From Candidatus Aenigmatarchaeota archaeon (lineage in GTDB: Archaea > Aenigmatarchaeota > Aenigmatarchaeia > CG10238-14): a stretch of 64,000 nt of DNA. The first letter of the stretch is position 1. Each line of letters opens with the position of its first letter. The stretch spans positions 124,001-188,000 of the forward strand of contig JAOAJH010000001.1 of assembly GCA_026414305.1 (NCBI GenBank), in the 5' to 3' direction. Shown piece by piece: positions 14,217 through 21,874 of the stretch. Both the position numbers and the translations under genes were made by a program. The notes beneath the pieces were generated by a model, which did no database searches, was not told where the DNA came from, and saw only the letters and a list, made by a program, of their open reading frames with translations.

Positions 14217-15054
14217 AATATTTCCCGATGGAAAGATTAATGTATGGGGTCTTACACCAGGTGAGCAGAATAAAACTAAATGGGAAAACCTTGAAGAGGG
14301 CGATATTGTTATATTTGTCCCATCTAGAGACATAGCTTTACTTGCTCGTGTAGTATATAAGATTAGAAATAAAGATTTAGCGGCATATTTATGGGGAACA
14401 GACAAAGAAAGAGGATCGTTTGAAACTTGGGAATTGATTTTTTTTATCAAAATAGAAAAAAGTTTGGAGATTGACAAAAGAACCTTCTTGACAGAACTAC
14501 TTGGCTACAATGAGAATGATGTTTTAATGGGTTCTAGAAGAATAACCAACAGAATTATAGAAAATTTTGGTTCTGTAAATAATTTTTTGGATATAATAGA
14601 TTACTTTAATGTCAACGAAAATCAAATAAAGTCGGATATTGAAGAGGAGTTAATTGAAAGTGAATTTAAGAAGAATTTGAATGTTTTAAAAGATAAACTA
14701 GAAAAAACGCCACCTGAAGTAAAATTTATTGAATATAAAGGGAAAAAAATAACTAGATCTGTTGCCGTTAAATTTCTTGTTAAGGAGATTTCAGGATATA
14801 AATGTGAAGCATGTGGTTTTACATTCGAGAAAAAAAATGGGGAATTATATGTTGAATGTGCCCACATCAAGCCTTTATCAAAAAGTTATCTAGACTCGCC
14901 TAATAACGTGGCGGCGTTGTGTCCCAATTGTCATGCAATGTTAGATAAAGGTTCCATTAAGGAAAGATTGAAAATTTTAGAAAGATTGAAAAAAAATGAA
15001 AGATTGGCTGATATTGTAGAAGAAGAAATGAAAAATTATAACAAGAATCAGTAA
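14200..15054 (+). CDS. HNH endonuclease with EVE/PUA-like N-terminal domain
   Basis: A 284-residue protein whose first 85 residues (VWGLTPGEQNKTKWENL, GDIVIFVPSRD, AAYLWGTD, ETWELIFFI) resemble EVE/PUA-like modified-base-binding domains. The C-terminal part is an HNH nuclease: Cys202/Cys205 (CEAC), ECAHIKPLS with His222, Asn236, and CPNCH with Cys241/Cys244/His245. This architecture is known from modification-dependent restriction enzymes, so a role against modified foreign DNA is inferred. There is no ribosome binding site before the ATG at 14200, which supports the idea that the true N-terminus is the preceding frame. Lies in the integrated element. Confidence 0.8.
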   Translation: MIKLNKIFPDGKINVWGLTPGEQNKTKWENLEEGDIVIFVPSRDIALLARVVYKIRNKDLAAYLWGTDKERGSFETWELIFFIKIEKSLEIDKRTFLTELLGYNENDVLMGSRRITNRIIENFGSVNNFLDIIDYFNVNENQIKSDIEEELIESEFKKNLNVLKDKLEKTPPEVKFIEYKGKKITRSVAVKFLVKEISGYKCEACGFTFEKKNGELYVECAHIKPLSKSYLDSPNNVAALCPNCHAMLDKGSIKERLKILERLKKNERLADIVEEEMKNYNKNQ

Positions 15055-15216
15055 CTTCTTATGACTAGTTATATCAGAATATAGTGGAAAAATATCTTTG
15101 ATTTGTTTTTCGTTTATATGGAAATTTACTCTTATAACTAAATGTTTTTGTATAAATAACATCAAAAAATTTCACATATAATATTATTTATGATTGCAAA
15201 ACTTGATTTTTTTGGT

Positions 15217-15924
15217 TTAAAACTTTACTCTTACAATCGGTGTAAAGTCACCTAGAGCTTCTTGGGTTATGACTATTAGCTTGACAAATTTTCTCGCTTC
15301 TTTTAACAACTCTTTTATCTCTCTATATCTATGGGCTTCTTCTATGACAATTACATAGTTATTTGGCCATTTTTTACTCAATATTTGGTTAAAGTAAACC
15401 TGAAATAACCCTTTACTAGCAGCTATCTGCTCAGGCATCTTTATTTTGCAACTTTGTGTTAAATCATCTGTTATCGTTTGTATGTCTTGCAAATTTTGAT
15501 ATTCGTTGTGAGCATCAAAGACTATGTATATATGATTAGGATCGTTAGCTATCATTTGTTTAATTAGGGTAGTCTTACCTATTCCACTATTGCCTACAAC
15601 TTGAACAGGCTTGTCATCAGAATAATTAAAGCAAAACTTGTATAGCCTTGAATTTTCGCCTGGCTTTAGTATATTTTCGCTAATAGTTTTACTCAGATGT
15701 TCTTCGACAATTTCCCTTATGTAGACTGAAATCTTTTTTGTCCTTTTTTTGAGCATTTTTATATGTTCTCTTTTTAGTCTTACGCCTATATATACGAGTT
15801 TATCATTTGATATTGAGTTTCTCGCTGTTTTCTTCATATCAGATGTCGTTTTCGCAATTTCCCCTTTCAGTTTTTCTAATACTTTCATGTCGGTTTCGCT
15901 TAGCATGAAATTCAACCTATACAA
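15217..15924 (-). CDS. P-loop ATPase with ribbon-helix-helix-like N-terminus
   Basis: A 235-residue protein that joins two parts. Residues about 43-75 (KLVYIGVRLKREHIKMLKKR then ISVYIREIVEEHL) look like a ribbon-helix-helix DNA-binding unit. Residues 106-235 form a P-loop ATPase with Walker A VGNSGIGKTTL (about 110-120) and Walker B YVIVIEEAHRY (about 190-200), like the DNA-pumping HerA/FtsK group but shorter. It could segregate or move the element DNA. It lies about 190 bases downstream of the zinc-finger and replication genes on the same strand. Function is inferred. Confidence 0.72.
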   Translation of the reverse strand: MYRLNFMLSETDMKVLEKLKGEIAKTTSDMKKTARNSISNDKLVYIGVRLKREHIKMLKKRTKKISVYIREIVEEHLSKTISENILKPGENSRLYKFCFNYSDDKPVQVVGNSGIGKTTLIKQMIANDPNHIYIVFDAHNEYQNLQDIQTITDDLTQSCKIKMPEQIAASKGLFQVYFNQILSKKWPNNYVIVIEEAHRYREIKELLKEARKFVKLIVITQEALGDFTPIVRVKF

Positions 15925-16112
15925 ACCCTATATATGTTGTAAATCATTTTTCTTTTTCATAAAATCACCTTATTTCTTTCAAATCATCATACTTATCATA
16001 ACAATTTGCGTCATATTTACTATGAATCTAATTGACATAATACCCATTAAGTATATGCTTTATTAACAACTTTACAACCCATTTTTTGCAATTAAAACAA
16101 AATCTAACTATA

Positions 16113-16232
16113 TCAAACACCCCAAGGCTTTAATCGTTTGTAATGGTGCTCGCACAAGTCCTCTAAACGCTTCGTATGATGGTTGTATGCATATCTTGTA
16201 GCCTTTTTTTTGCAATATTTACATTTGATCAT
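16113..16232 (-). CDS. Zinc-finger micropeptide (39 residues)
   Basis: The sequence is MIKCKYCKKKATRYAYNHHT then KRLEDLCEHHYKRLKPWGV. Cys4/Cys7 and the later CEHH give a plausible zinc site. The start ATG overlaps the stop of the replication ATPase in the arrangement TGATG, which implies translational coupling. Small zinc-finger proteins of this kind are common in archaeal viruses and plasmids, and one next to a replication gene may bind DNA or the replication protein. Specific function is unknown. Confidence 0.65.
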   Translation of the reverse strand: MIKCKYCKKKATRYAYNHHTKRLEDLCEHHYKRLKPWGV

Positions 16233-17962
16233 CAATCATCAACCGAAAATTTATACATGAACGGCTTGAATTCATATACTTGACCGTCATGAACAGCTGT
16301 TTTAACACCATTCTTACCTAACAATGCTTCCAACTGCTTGAGACTTATTCCACCTTGCTGTTTGGCTATTTGTCTTGCCATTTGCCAAGGATCCAAATGT
16401 TCGCTTTTTTGCTGTTTTTGCTCTAAAATGCGAACACTATTAAGTGTGTTTGTGGCATGTGCTGTGTTGTCATTTTGTTGTGGATAATTATCAAAAATTT
16501 TTTCATTATTATATTTCTCCTTAACTACACCAAGTTCATTTATTACACTAACTTCACTAATTTTTTGTGTAGTTTGTGTGTTTTGTGTATCAAGTGTAGT
16601 TTGGGGGAAATATAAAAAAAGCATTTCGTCCAATTTTTGTTTGTCTAATAAAACTTGTATACCTGAACCAACTCTCCTTTTATTTCTTATAACTTGCATA
16701 CGCTTTAGAAAACGCCCCAACCATCTCTCATTAAACCAATGTTCCGTTGGATTTTGCTCCAAAAACTTCTTCACAATCTCTTTTATGCTTACATAATCCC
16801 CATCAAAACTATACAAAAATTCAAGGATTTTTATATCCCTACTTTCAATTACATCAAAAACATTTTTTTCATCTTGAAGATTTAATGCAATCTTATGTAT
16901 TTCATCAAGTAAATCTTTACTTAAAAGAGAGGCAACAATAAATATAGGTAAAAACAACTCGAAATCACGACCTACTAATGTTGTTTTGTTGAGTAAATCT
17001 ATAATTAATCTACTATATTCAAAATAAGTAACATAACCATTATTTAAATGATTAAACAAGTCAGTCAATACATTATCTATTTCATCAAGAGTTAGATTTT
17101 TCATTTGTTCTTTAACATTTTTTATATCATTATCAATCTCAAAAATTTCGAGCCTTTTTGTAATTACAGGATCTATAGAACGTTTTAAAACCAAAACAAT
17201 ACATCTATCACTTAAAACATCGTTTAAACCACTAATATTTGCTAGACCCATCGGTCTATATACATCAAACTCCTTAACTACGAAAAATTCACCACCTTCT
17301 TGACCTTTAATTTTCTGTGCTCTAACAACTTTACCACCTCGTTTATAGCCAAAATTCAAAATTTCAGCCAACATCTTTTTTTCTTTAGAATCCAAACTTT
17401 CAGCTTCATCAAAAAACAAAGGTTTTTTGATTCTGAAAGCAACAGCTTCTGTCAAACTTGTTGTTAATATACCGTCAAGTAAAAAAGCCGTGAGTTTTAA
17501 CAATCTCGTTTTACCTGAGCGTTTAGCCGCATTCAAATAAAGATAAGGAAAACATGGAAACTTCTGATAAAATTTTGCAGCTATAACCCAAAGACACCAT
17601 AGTTTGCAATTTTCTTCTGATGTATCCATATATTTTTTGAAAATTTCTTGCAAACCTCGATAAATTTCATATAATTTTTCTTTCGCATCCAAACCCAAAT
17701 TTGCTTTTTCAATATCCTGCTCTTTTTTTATCCACTCTTCAAGAATTTTTTGACCGAGAGATGTCAAAATTATTTTATCCTCATTTATTTTATAACACTT
17801 TTGGAAATCTGCACACACAAGTTCACCTCGAACTTCGCTTTCAATTATTGAGTTCCGCAAATCACTAGGAATTAAAAGATTATTTACATTCTCTATGGAC
17901 GGCTCACGAGAAAACCATTTCAAAAGACCGTATCGAGTAAACGACCAATCTATTTCACTCAT
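16232..17962 (-). CDS. Replication-type ATPase of the integrated element
   Basis: A 576-residue protein with an N-terminal winged-helix-like part (about 1-80, ending ILTSLGQKILEEW), a central ATPase domain and a variable C-terminal tail. Walker A is NAAKRSGKTRLLKL (about 144-157), Walker B is KPLFFDEAES (about 180-189) and an SDRC segment with a possible arginine finger is near 251-254. The pattern resembles DUF927/DUF3631-type and superfamily 3-like ATPases of plasmid and virus replication proteins. A C-terminal helix-turn-helix-like stretch (SLKQLEALLGKNGV) is near 545. It overlaps the upstream gene by 4 bases and the zinc-finger gene by 1-3, forming an operon. Confidence 0.75.
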   Translation of the reverse strand: MSEIDWSFTRYGLLKWFSREPSIENVNNLLIPSDLRNSIIESEVRGELVCADFQKCYKINEDKIILTSLGQKILEEWIKKEQDIEKANLGLDAKEKLYEIYRGLQEIFKKYMDTSEENCKLWCLWVIAAKFYQKFPCFPYLYLNAAKRSGKTRLLKLTAFLLDGILTTSLTEAVAFRIKKPLFFDEAESLDSKEKKMLAEILNFGYKRGGKVVRAQKIKGQEGGEFFVVKEFDVYRPMGLANISGLNDVLSDRCIVLVLKRSIDPVITKRLEIFEIDNDIKNVKEQMKNLTLDEIDNVLTDLFNHLNNGYVTYFEYSRLIIDLLNKTTLVGRDFELFLPIFIVASLLSKDLLDEIHKIALNLQDEKNVFDVIESRDIKILEFLYSFDGDYVSIKEIVKKFLEQNPTEHWFNERWLGRFLKRMQVIRNKRRVGSGIQVLLDKQKLDEMLFLYFPQTTLDTQNTQTTQKISEVSVINELGVVKEKYNNEKIFDNYPQQNDNTAHATNTLNSVRILEQKQQKSEHLDPWQMARQIAKQQGGISLKQLEALLGKNGVKTAVHDGQVYEFKPFMYKFSVDD

Positions 17963-18264
17963 TTAGACACCTCAACCAACCTAAAACCACGAATTCGAAG
18001 AAAATTTTGACGTTCTAATTCTTTCAAAATAAGCCACGTGTCTTTTTTAGTGAGTGCATATTGACAAGCAAAAAAATGATAAATCAGTTTTATAGGTATC
18101 TTTTTTTGTTTGAAAGATAATAAATCGTCTATAAAAGCTTCAAAATATATTTTTTCATTTAGGGGTAAATTTGGTTTTTTCATTTTTTTCACTTTTCTTT
18201 TTCTGTTTGTCTTTCCAACCAATCCAATAACTCTTCGAATGTTTTGAATTGTAAACTCATACAA
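17959..18264 (-). CDS. Small winged-helix-like protein of the element
   Basis: A 101-residue basic protein, first gene of the replication operon. The N-terminus has a basic patch (KTNRKRKVKKMKKP). The C-terminal half (YALTKKDTWLILKELERQNF then LRIRGFRLVEV) looks like a winged helix with recognition helix and beta wing. It may bind the origin or regulate the operon. No family is recognised. A TATA-like stretch lies in the divergent 89-base gap to the regulator at 18354. Confidence 0.55.
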   Translation of the reverse strand: MYEFTIQNIRRVIGLVGKTNRKRKVKKMKKPNLPLNEKIYFEAFIDDLLSFKQKKIPIKLIYHFFACQYALTKKDTWLILKELERQNFLRIRGFRLVEVSK

Positions 18265-18353
18265 TATATTGTATATTAGTAAAAATATTTAAGCCTTATT
18301 GAAAAAAAGTTTTATAGTATTACAAACCAATAGAAATAATTAAGAGGACTTGT

Positions 18354-18869
18354 ATGAACACGCACACAGAAAGAGTATTTAAAAATAAAGCATTATCTAT
18401 AATATTTTTTACCTTAATTTCTGAAAACGAAAATGGCTTGAACAATACAGAAATATCTAAGAAATTGAAAAAATCACCTACAACTATTTCAAGACAAATG
18501 GATGTCTTAGAAAAAGCTGGTTTTGTGAAAATCAAGTTAGTAGATGATAATAGGCTAAAAAAACTCTATTATCCAACCTTGAAACCCTTTTTTGAAAACA
18601 TAGCAAAATCATTTAACGTTGAATTCACTCAAGATGACTATGATAACATAGACAACTTCTTGTTTTATTCAAAGATAAAAAACAGAGTGTTCAAGATAAG
18701 CAAAGATGTTTCTAATGTCGTTGCAGAGTTACCGACGGTTATATTCAAGGTGTTTGCTTTTATTGGATCTAGCGAATTTCAAAACATGCTTTACAAAGAT
18801 CCTGAATTGAATGAAAAATTTGAAAAATACATGAAAACAATGAGCAAAATAAAAATACTCAAATTTTGA
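18354..18869 (+). CDS. Winged-helix transcriptional regulator of the element
   Basis: A 171-residue protein whose first 80 residues form an ArsR/MarR-type winged helix: NNTEISKKLKKSPTTISRQMDVL is the helix-turn-helix, and DDNRLKKLYYPT the wing. The rest is helical and unrecognised. It is transcribed away from the replication operon across an 89-base gap, the usual arrangement for a regulator controlling both directions. AAGAGGAC serves as ribosome binding site. Confidence 0.78.
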   Translation: MNTHTERVFKNKALSIIFFTLISENENGLNNTEISKKLKKSPTTISRQMDVLEKAGFVKIKLVDDNRLKKLYYPTLKPFFENIAKSFNVEFTQDDYDNIDNFLFYSKIKNRVFKISKDVSNVVAELPTVIFKVFAFIGSSEFQNMLYKDPELNEKFEKYMKTMSKIKILKF

Positions 18870-19101
18870 TAGACTTTTTAAAAAAGATAATTTTTTGTAA
18901 TTTATACTAAACAAAACTTGTTGTTTGTTGGTAATTTATATTATAAATCATATACTCCGATTGATGAATATTTCGACTGTAATACATAATTCTTTTGGCC
19001 TGTTTTTTTATGAGATCAATCCTTTTTGATATATTTTTACCAATTTGCTAGGTAGAGTTAATACTTTCGTTTCCGAGTTAATTATCAAAAACCATATTAA
19101 A

Positions 19102-19137
19102 AAGTGTCAAACATATATTTAAGGTGTCAAAAGATAT
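19102..19137. promoter_or_regulatory. Tandem GTGTCAAA repeats before the RHH gene
   Basis: Two similar units, AAGTGTCAAACATAT (19102-19116) and AGGTGTCAAAAGATAT (19122-19137), are spaced 19-20 bases apart, about two helical turns. They surround a TATA-like ATATATTTAA and lie 16 bases before the small RHH gene. This is a typical layout for autoregulation by an RHH repressor. Function is inferred. Confidence 0.5.
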
Positions 19138-19152
19138 GTTAATTGGTATCAT

Positions 19153-19284
19153 ATGTCCATGACATTTAGGCCAGATAATGATGATATGACTAACATAGAA
19201 GCAATATCAAAAACCTTAGGTTTGAAAACAAAGTCATCTGTTATCAAAATTTCACTAAAAATAACAGCAAACTTGTTAAAATAA
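19153..19284 (+). CDS. Small ribbon-helix-helix protein (43 residues)
   Basis: The peptide MSMTFRPDNDDMTNIEAISK continues TLGLKTKSSVIKISLKITAN. It has one beta strand (MSMTFRP) followed by two helices, as in CopG/Arc-like repressors. Tandem repeats and a TATA-like element lie immediately upstream. It sits in the otherwise open stretch 18870-19413 of the integrated element; the rest of that stretch shows no further convincing gene. A role as copy-number or element repressor is inferred. Confidence 0.6.
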   Translation: MSMTFRPDNDDMTNIEAISKTLGLKTKSSVIKISLKITANLLK

Positions 19285-19413
19285 TATTATATGTAGCTAT
19301 TCTTGATGTTTTCTTCTAAATCATAATAAATCTCGAAATGATTAAATAGATGAAAAGTAGTGTTTATGATTTTTAATTTCATTATGATAATCATAGAATA
19401 AATATTAATTTAA

Positions 19414-20118
19414 TTAACATTTCAAAGCATAAGGTTCTGATTGTTTACTATCCGTTGTTTGGTATTTTTCTTCTAAATTCAATGAATAAAAAACTTGTAT
19501 AAATGACATCTCAATATCAGAACCTACATATAATAAATCGAGATTAGCAGGTGGTAATGTTTTTGAACTTTCAGCTGGTATTGTTATTGAATCATAAAAC
19601 CCACATAAATCCAAGTTTGTTTCAGGGCTTTTGAATATTGGAGCACAAAATTCTGTATTTATTTTATAAGTATATGCATTTACAAAGGCACCTTTGTACC
19701 CGTATTTTATTTTAACATCATAGTTATTCGGATTATATACTGTAGCTTGAATATTAAATCTTGGACAAGATTCACCACAAGATTCACCAAGAACATCAGG
19801 GGCATTTGGGTTTATGGACCTTACACATTTAGCTTCTTCGATTATAAGATTTTGACAAAGCCCACAATCTTCAGGACAATTCATACAATCTTCTTTGTCT
19901 TGACACCACTTATTACCACATACAATATTTGATTGTGTAGTTCCCTGAGCGTTTTCATCTTTATCACAAATATTATTATCATTTATATCTATACAACATT
20001 CCGTACCAACTTTTATGTATGGTTTGTTACAAGTAACCTCTTGTTGAACACAACCACTAAAGAGAACGATTCCAATAATTGTTAATGACAAAATTCCAAA
20101 ACTCTTGAAATTTTTCAT
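19414..20118 (-). CDS. Cysteine-rich secreted lipoprotein, element cargo
   Basis: A 234-residue protein with a signal peptide ending in a lipobox-like FSGC, so the mature protein would be lipid-anchored at Cys23. The N-terminal part has many cysteines: CCIDINDNNICDKDE, which resembles a calcium-binding loop, and CMNCPEDCGLCQ. The C-terminal part (from about 100) alternates hydrophobics, as in a beta sandwich, and contains CGESCPRF. Family unknown. It lies beside the integrase and could alter the host surface, for example in superinfection immunity; that is speculation. Confidence 0.65.
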   Translation of the reverse strand: MKNFKSFGILSLTIIGIVLFSGCVQQEVTCNKPYIKVGTECCIDINDNNICDKDENAQGTTQSNIVCGNKWCQDKEDCMNCPEDCGLCQNLIIEEAKCVRSINPNAPDVLGESCGESCPRFNIQATVYNPNNYDVKIKYGYKGAFVNAYTYKINTEFCAPIFKSPETNLDLCGFYDSITIPAESSKTLPPANLDLLYVGSDIEMSFIQVFYSLNLEEKYQTTDSKQSEPYALKC

Positions 20119-20323
20119 TATTAATAAGTTAATTTTGTTATTTTAAAGACTTTTGTTTTTAGTTGGTAAGATAGCATAATTAGACATAAAGCACGTTCCA
20201 AATCTTCCTGTACATTTTCTTATTCTTATTCCGTTATGGTGGATATTTGTTATATTATTTATACCTCGAATAATTAAAAAAAGTTAGTTTCCAATACTTT
20301 TTTCTATTATTTCACCATCTCCT

Positions 20324-21601
20324 TTAACTGTAAATTTTCAAGTATCTTGAGCTATTTTTCTCTTTTTTGTAATTTTCAAGCATAAGCAAAGGTATTCTCT
20401 CATCAGAATTAATTATATCCAATATTTCTTTTTGCACTCTCTCTAACTGCTCTATTCTGTCTATTAACGATTTCTCTTTTGTTTCTCTGGTTTCTTCTAA
20501 CCTTTTCAAGCCTTGAAGGCTAACAGGATTATTGCACCTTGAACAGAAATCAACATCAAAGGCATTCTCATAACCACACACAAGACATCTTTTAACCATA
20601 GTAGGATTTGTTTCATTCTCTTTCTTGACAAGACCCATGCTTTCCAATATTCGTATATTCACGTCATTTTGAGTCAAATGCGAATATATGTTAAGCATCT
20701 TGCTATCGTTTGTCCAACCAAACCTTTTTTTTAGTTGTTGGTCTGTTAGGATCTTGCTGTAATATGTTGCCGCACTATGCCTGAACAGATGAGGATATAT
20801 CCTTTTTTGTATACTAGCTCTCTTGCAAATTTTCTTTAGTTGTCTAGCAAATGCATCATAGCTTAATCTTTGATAACTGTTTTTCTTTGAATATGTCAGC
20901 CATAAAGGATATTTAGGATTGTCTTTGTATGGATGCTGCAACAAATATTCTTTCAAAAGAGGCACAGATTCGACAAGCATTATCTCTCTCTGTCCCGTTT
21001 TTCCATTTACATTTATGATGCATACTGTAGCCTTGCCTTGTGGTGTGTCTATTTGTTCAAAATAAATATCGTTCACATTCATGTTTAATATTTCGCTTAT
21101 TCTTGCACCTGATTCAAACAAAGTAATGAGCAAGGTTTTGTCTCTTGTATTGTCACACTTACCTATAATCTTGCTTAACTCGTCTTTTGTTATGATGTCA
21201 TTTGATTTCAATTTCTTTGTCTTGTTTTTGTTAACACTAATTTTGAGCCAAGCGACTATGTCAGGATATCTTTTATCAAGCCATTCATAGCCTTTCAATA
21301 TTTGAAAGAATTTTCTTAAAGTGAGAAGAACTAAAAACTTTGTCCATTCACCATACCTATCATTGCTATTGACCCATACAGCAACAGTATTTACATCATC
21401 TTTTGTCCATTCGTCAAATGGTTTATCAACAACATTTCTTATGATCTTGATGTTTCTGAGATATATGTTCATTCTACTCAAACTTATTTTATTGGCTACC
21501 ATTTTCTCGTAAAAACGTTCTACATGCTTAAAGTCGCTTGGCGATAGCTTACTTCTAAAAAAATCCATATAGCTTTGCAATTGTTTTTTCTGGTAGTTCA
21601 T
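20324..21601 (-). CDS. Tyrosine recombinase (integrase) with C-terminal zinc ribbon
   Basis: Integrase of the 8.2-kb element, 425 residues. The N-terminal core-binding domain spans about 1-115. The catalytic residues are Arg167 (ESGARISEIL), Lys201 (GKTGQ), His271-X-X-Arg274 (HLFRHSA), Trp296 (GWTND) and Tyr306 (NIYSHLT). A zinc ribbon follows, with Cys339/Cys342 (CLVCGY) and Cys353/Cys356 (CSRC), then a coiled coil (about 363-395). The gene begins 63 bases from the tRNA-Thr attachment copy and is complete, so the enzyme may be active. A chromosomal Xer role is less likely given the position. Confidence 0.92.
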   Translation of the reverse strand: MNYQKKQLQSYMDFFRSKLSPSDFKHVERFYEKMVANKISLSRMNIYLRNIKIIRNVVDKPFDEWTKDDVNTVAVWVNSNDRYGEWTKFLVLLTLRKFFQILKGYEWLDKRYPDIVAWLKISVNKNKTKKLKSNDIITKDELSKIIGKCDNTRDKTLLITLFESGARISEILNMNVNDIYFEQIDTPQGKATVCIINVNGKTGQREIMLVESVPLLKEYLLQHPYKDNPKYPLWLTYSKKNSYQRLSYDAFARQLKKICKRASIQKRIYPHLFRHSAATYYSKILTDQQLKKRFGWTNDSKMLNIYSHLTQNDVNIRILESMGLVKKENETNPTMVKRCLVCGYENAFDVDFCSRCNNPVSLQGLKRLEETRETKEKSLIDRIEQLERVQKEILDIINSDERIPLLMLENYKKEKNSSRYLKIYS

Positions 21602-21663
21602 AATTTTTACCTTATGGTGTCAGTTTAAATATACGTTGTATAGGACATAGAATATCAAAGGTT

Positions 21664-21676
21664 AGCCTCGGATGGG
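21664..21676. repeat. Proximal attachment-site repeat within tRNA-Thr
   Basis: AGCCTCGGATGGG, the 3' end of tRNA-Thr (acceptor strand and part of the T stem) plus one base, identical to 13514-13526. The integrase gene is next to this copy. Confidence 0.8.
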
Positions 21677-21770
21677 AGTTGAACCCATAACCTACTGATC
21701 TCTTGCAGTCATTCTTGCGTCCTAAGATCAGATACAAGTCAGTTGCTCTGCCAGGTTGAGCTACCGAGGC
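21665..21770 (-). tRNA. tRNA-Thr (anticodon TGT) with 33-base intron
   Basis: Acceptor strands GCCTCGG and CCGAGGC pair fully. The D stem is GCTC/GAGC and the anticodon stem ACTGA/TCAGT. The loop CTTGTA-A gives anticodon TGT. An intron of 33 bases (21700-21732) lies between positions 37 and 38. The T arm is ATGGG/CCCAT around TTCAACT. Spliced length is 73. CCA is not encoded. The 3' end is the integration site of the neighbouring element, and the gene remains complete. Confidence 0.93.
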
Positions 21771-21874
21771 TTCTATTTTATAGATATTTTACTTATTTTT
21801 TATGAGAGCAAATATTATTAACTTTTTCATTGTAATAGTTAAATCTTTTACTCTCATTTTTATTTTAGATAATC

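Larger units (their letters stand above)
13515..21676. mobile_element. Integrated genetic element at tRNA-Thr, about 8.2 kb
   Basis: The region is bounded by a 13-bp direct repeat (13514-13526 and 21664-21676) that duplicates the tRNA-Thr 3' end. A tyrosine integrase gene starts 63 bases from the tRNA copy and reads inward. Inside are mobile-element-type genes: replication ATPase, RHH-ATPase fusion, three small DNA-binding proteins, a zinc-finger micropeptide, MazG-like enzyme, EVE-like/HNH nuclease and a lipoprotein. The flanking genes are ordinary chromosomal ones. There is no structural or conjugation module, so an integrative plasmid or satellite is more likely than a complete virus. The integrase is intact, unlike SSV-type elements that split it. 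Confidence 0.82.

Noticed and set aside
14977-15165. 62-codon minus-strand ORF (contains LVIRVNFHINEKQIKDIFPL)
   Set aside because: It is partly antisense to the HNH gene end and has a low-complexity Phe-rich tail. The first 30 residues look protein-like, but there is no binding site or recognisable family.
19038-19148. TACCAATT and AATTGGTA inverted pair spaced by about 95 bases
   Set aside because: Eight-base matches at this distance are expected by chance in AT-rich DNA.
20150-20300. Minus-strand open stretch reading IRIRKCTGRFGTCFMSNYAI
   Set aside because: It has no ATG, GTG or TTG and no binding site. It could be a remnant of an element gene, but evidence is too thin.
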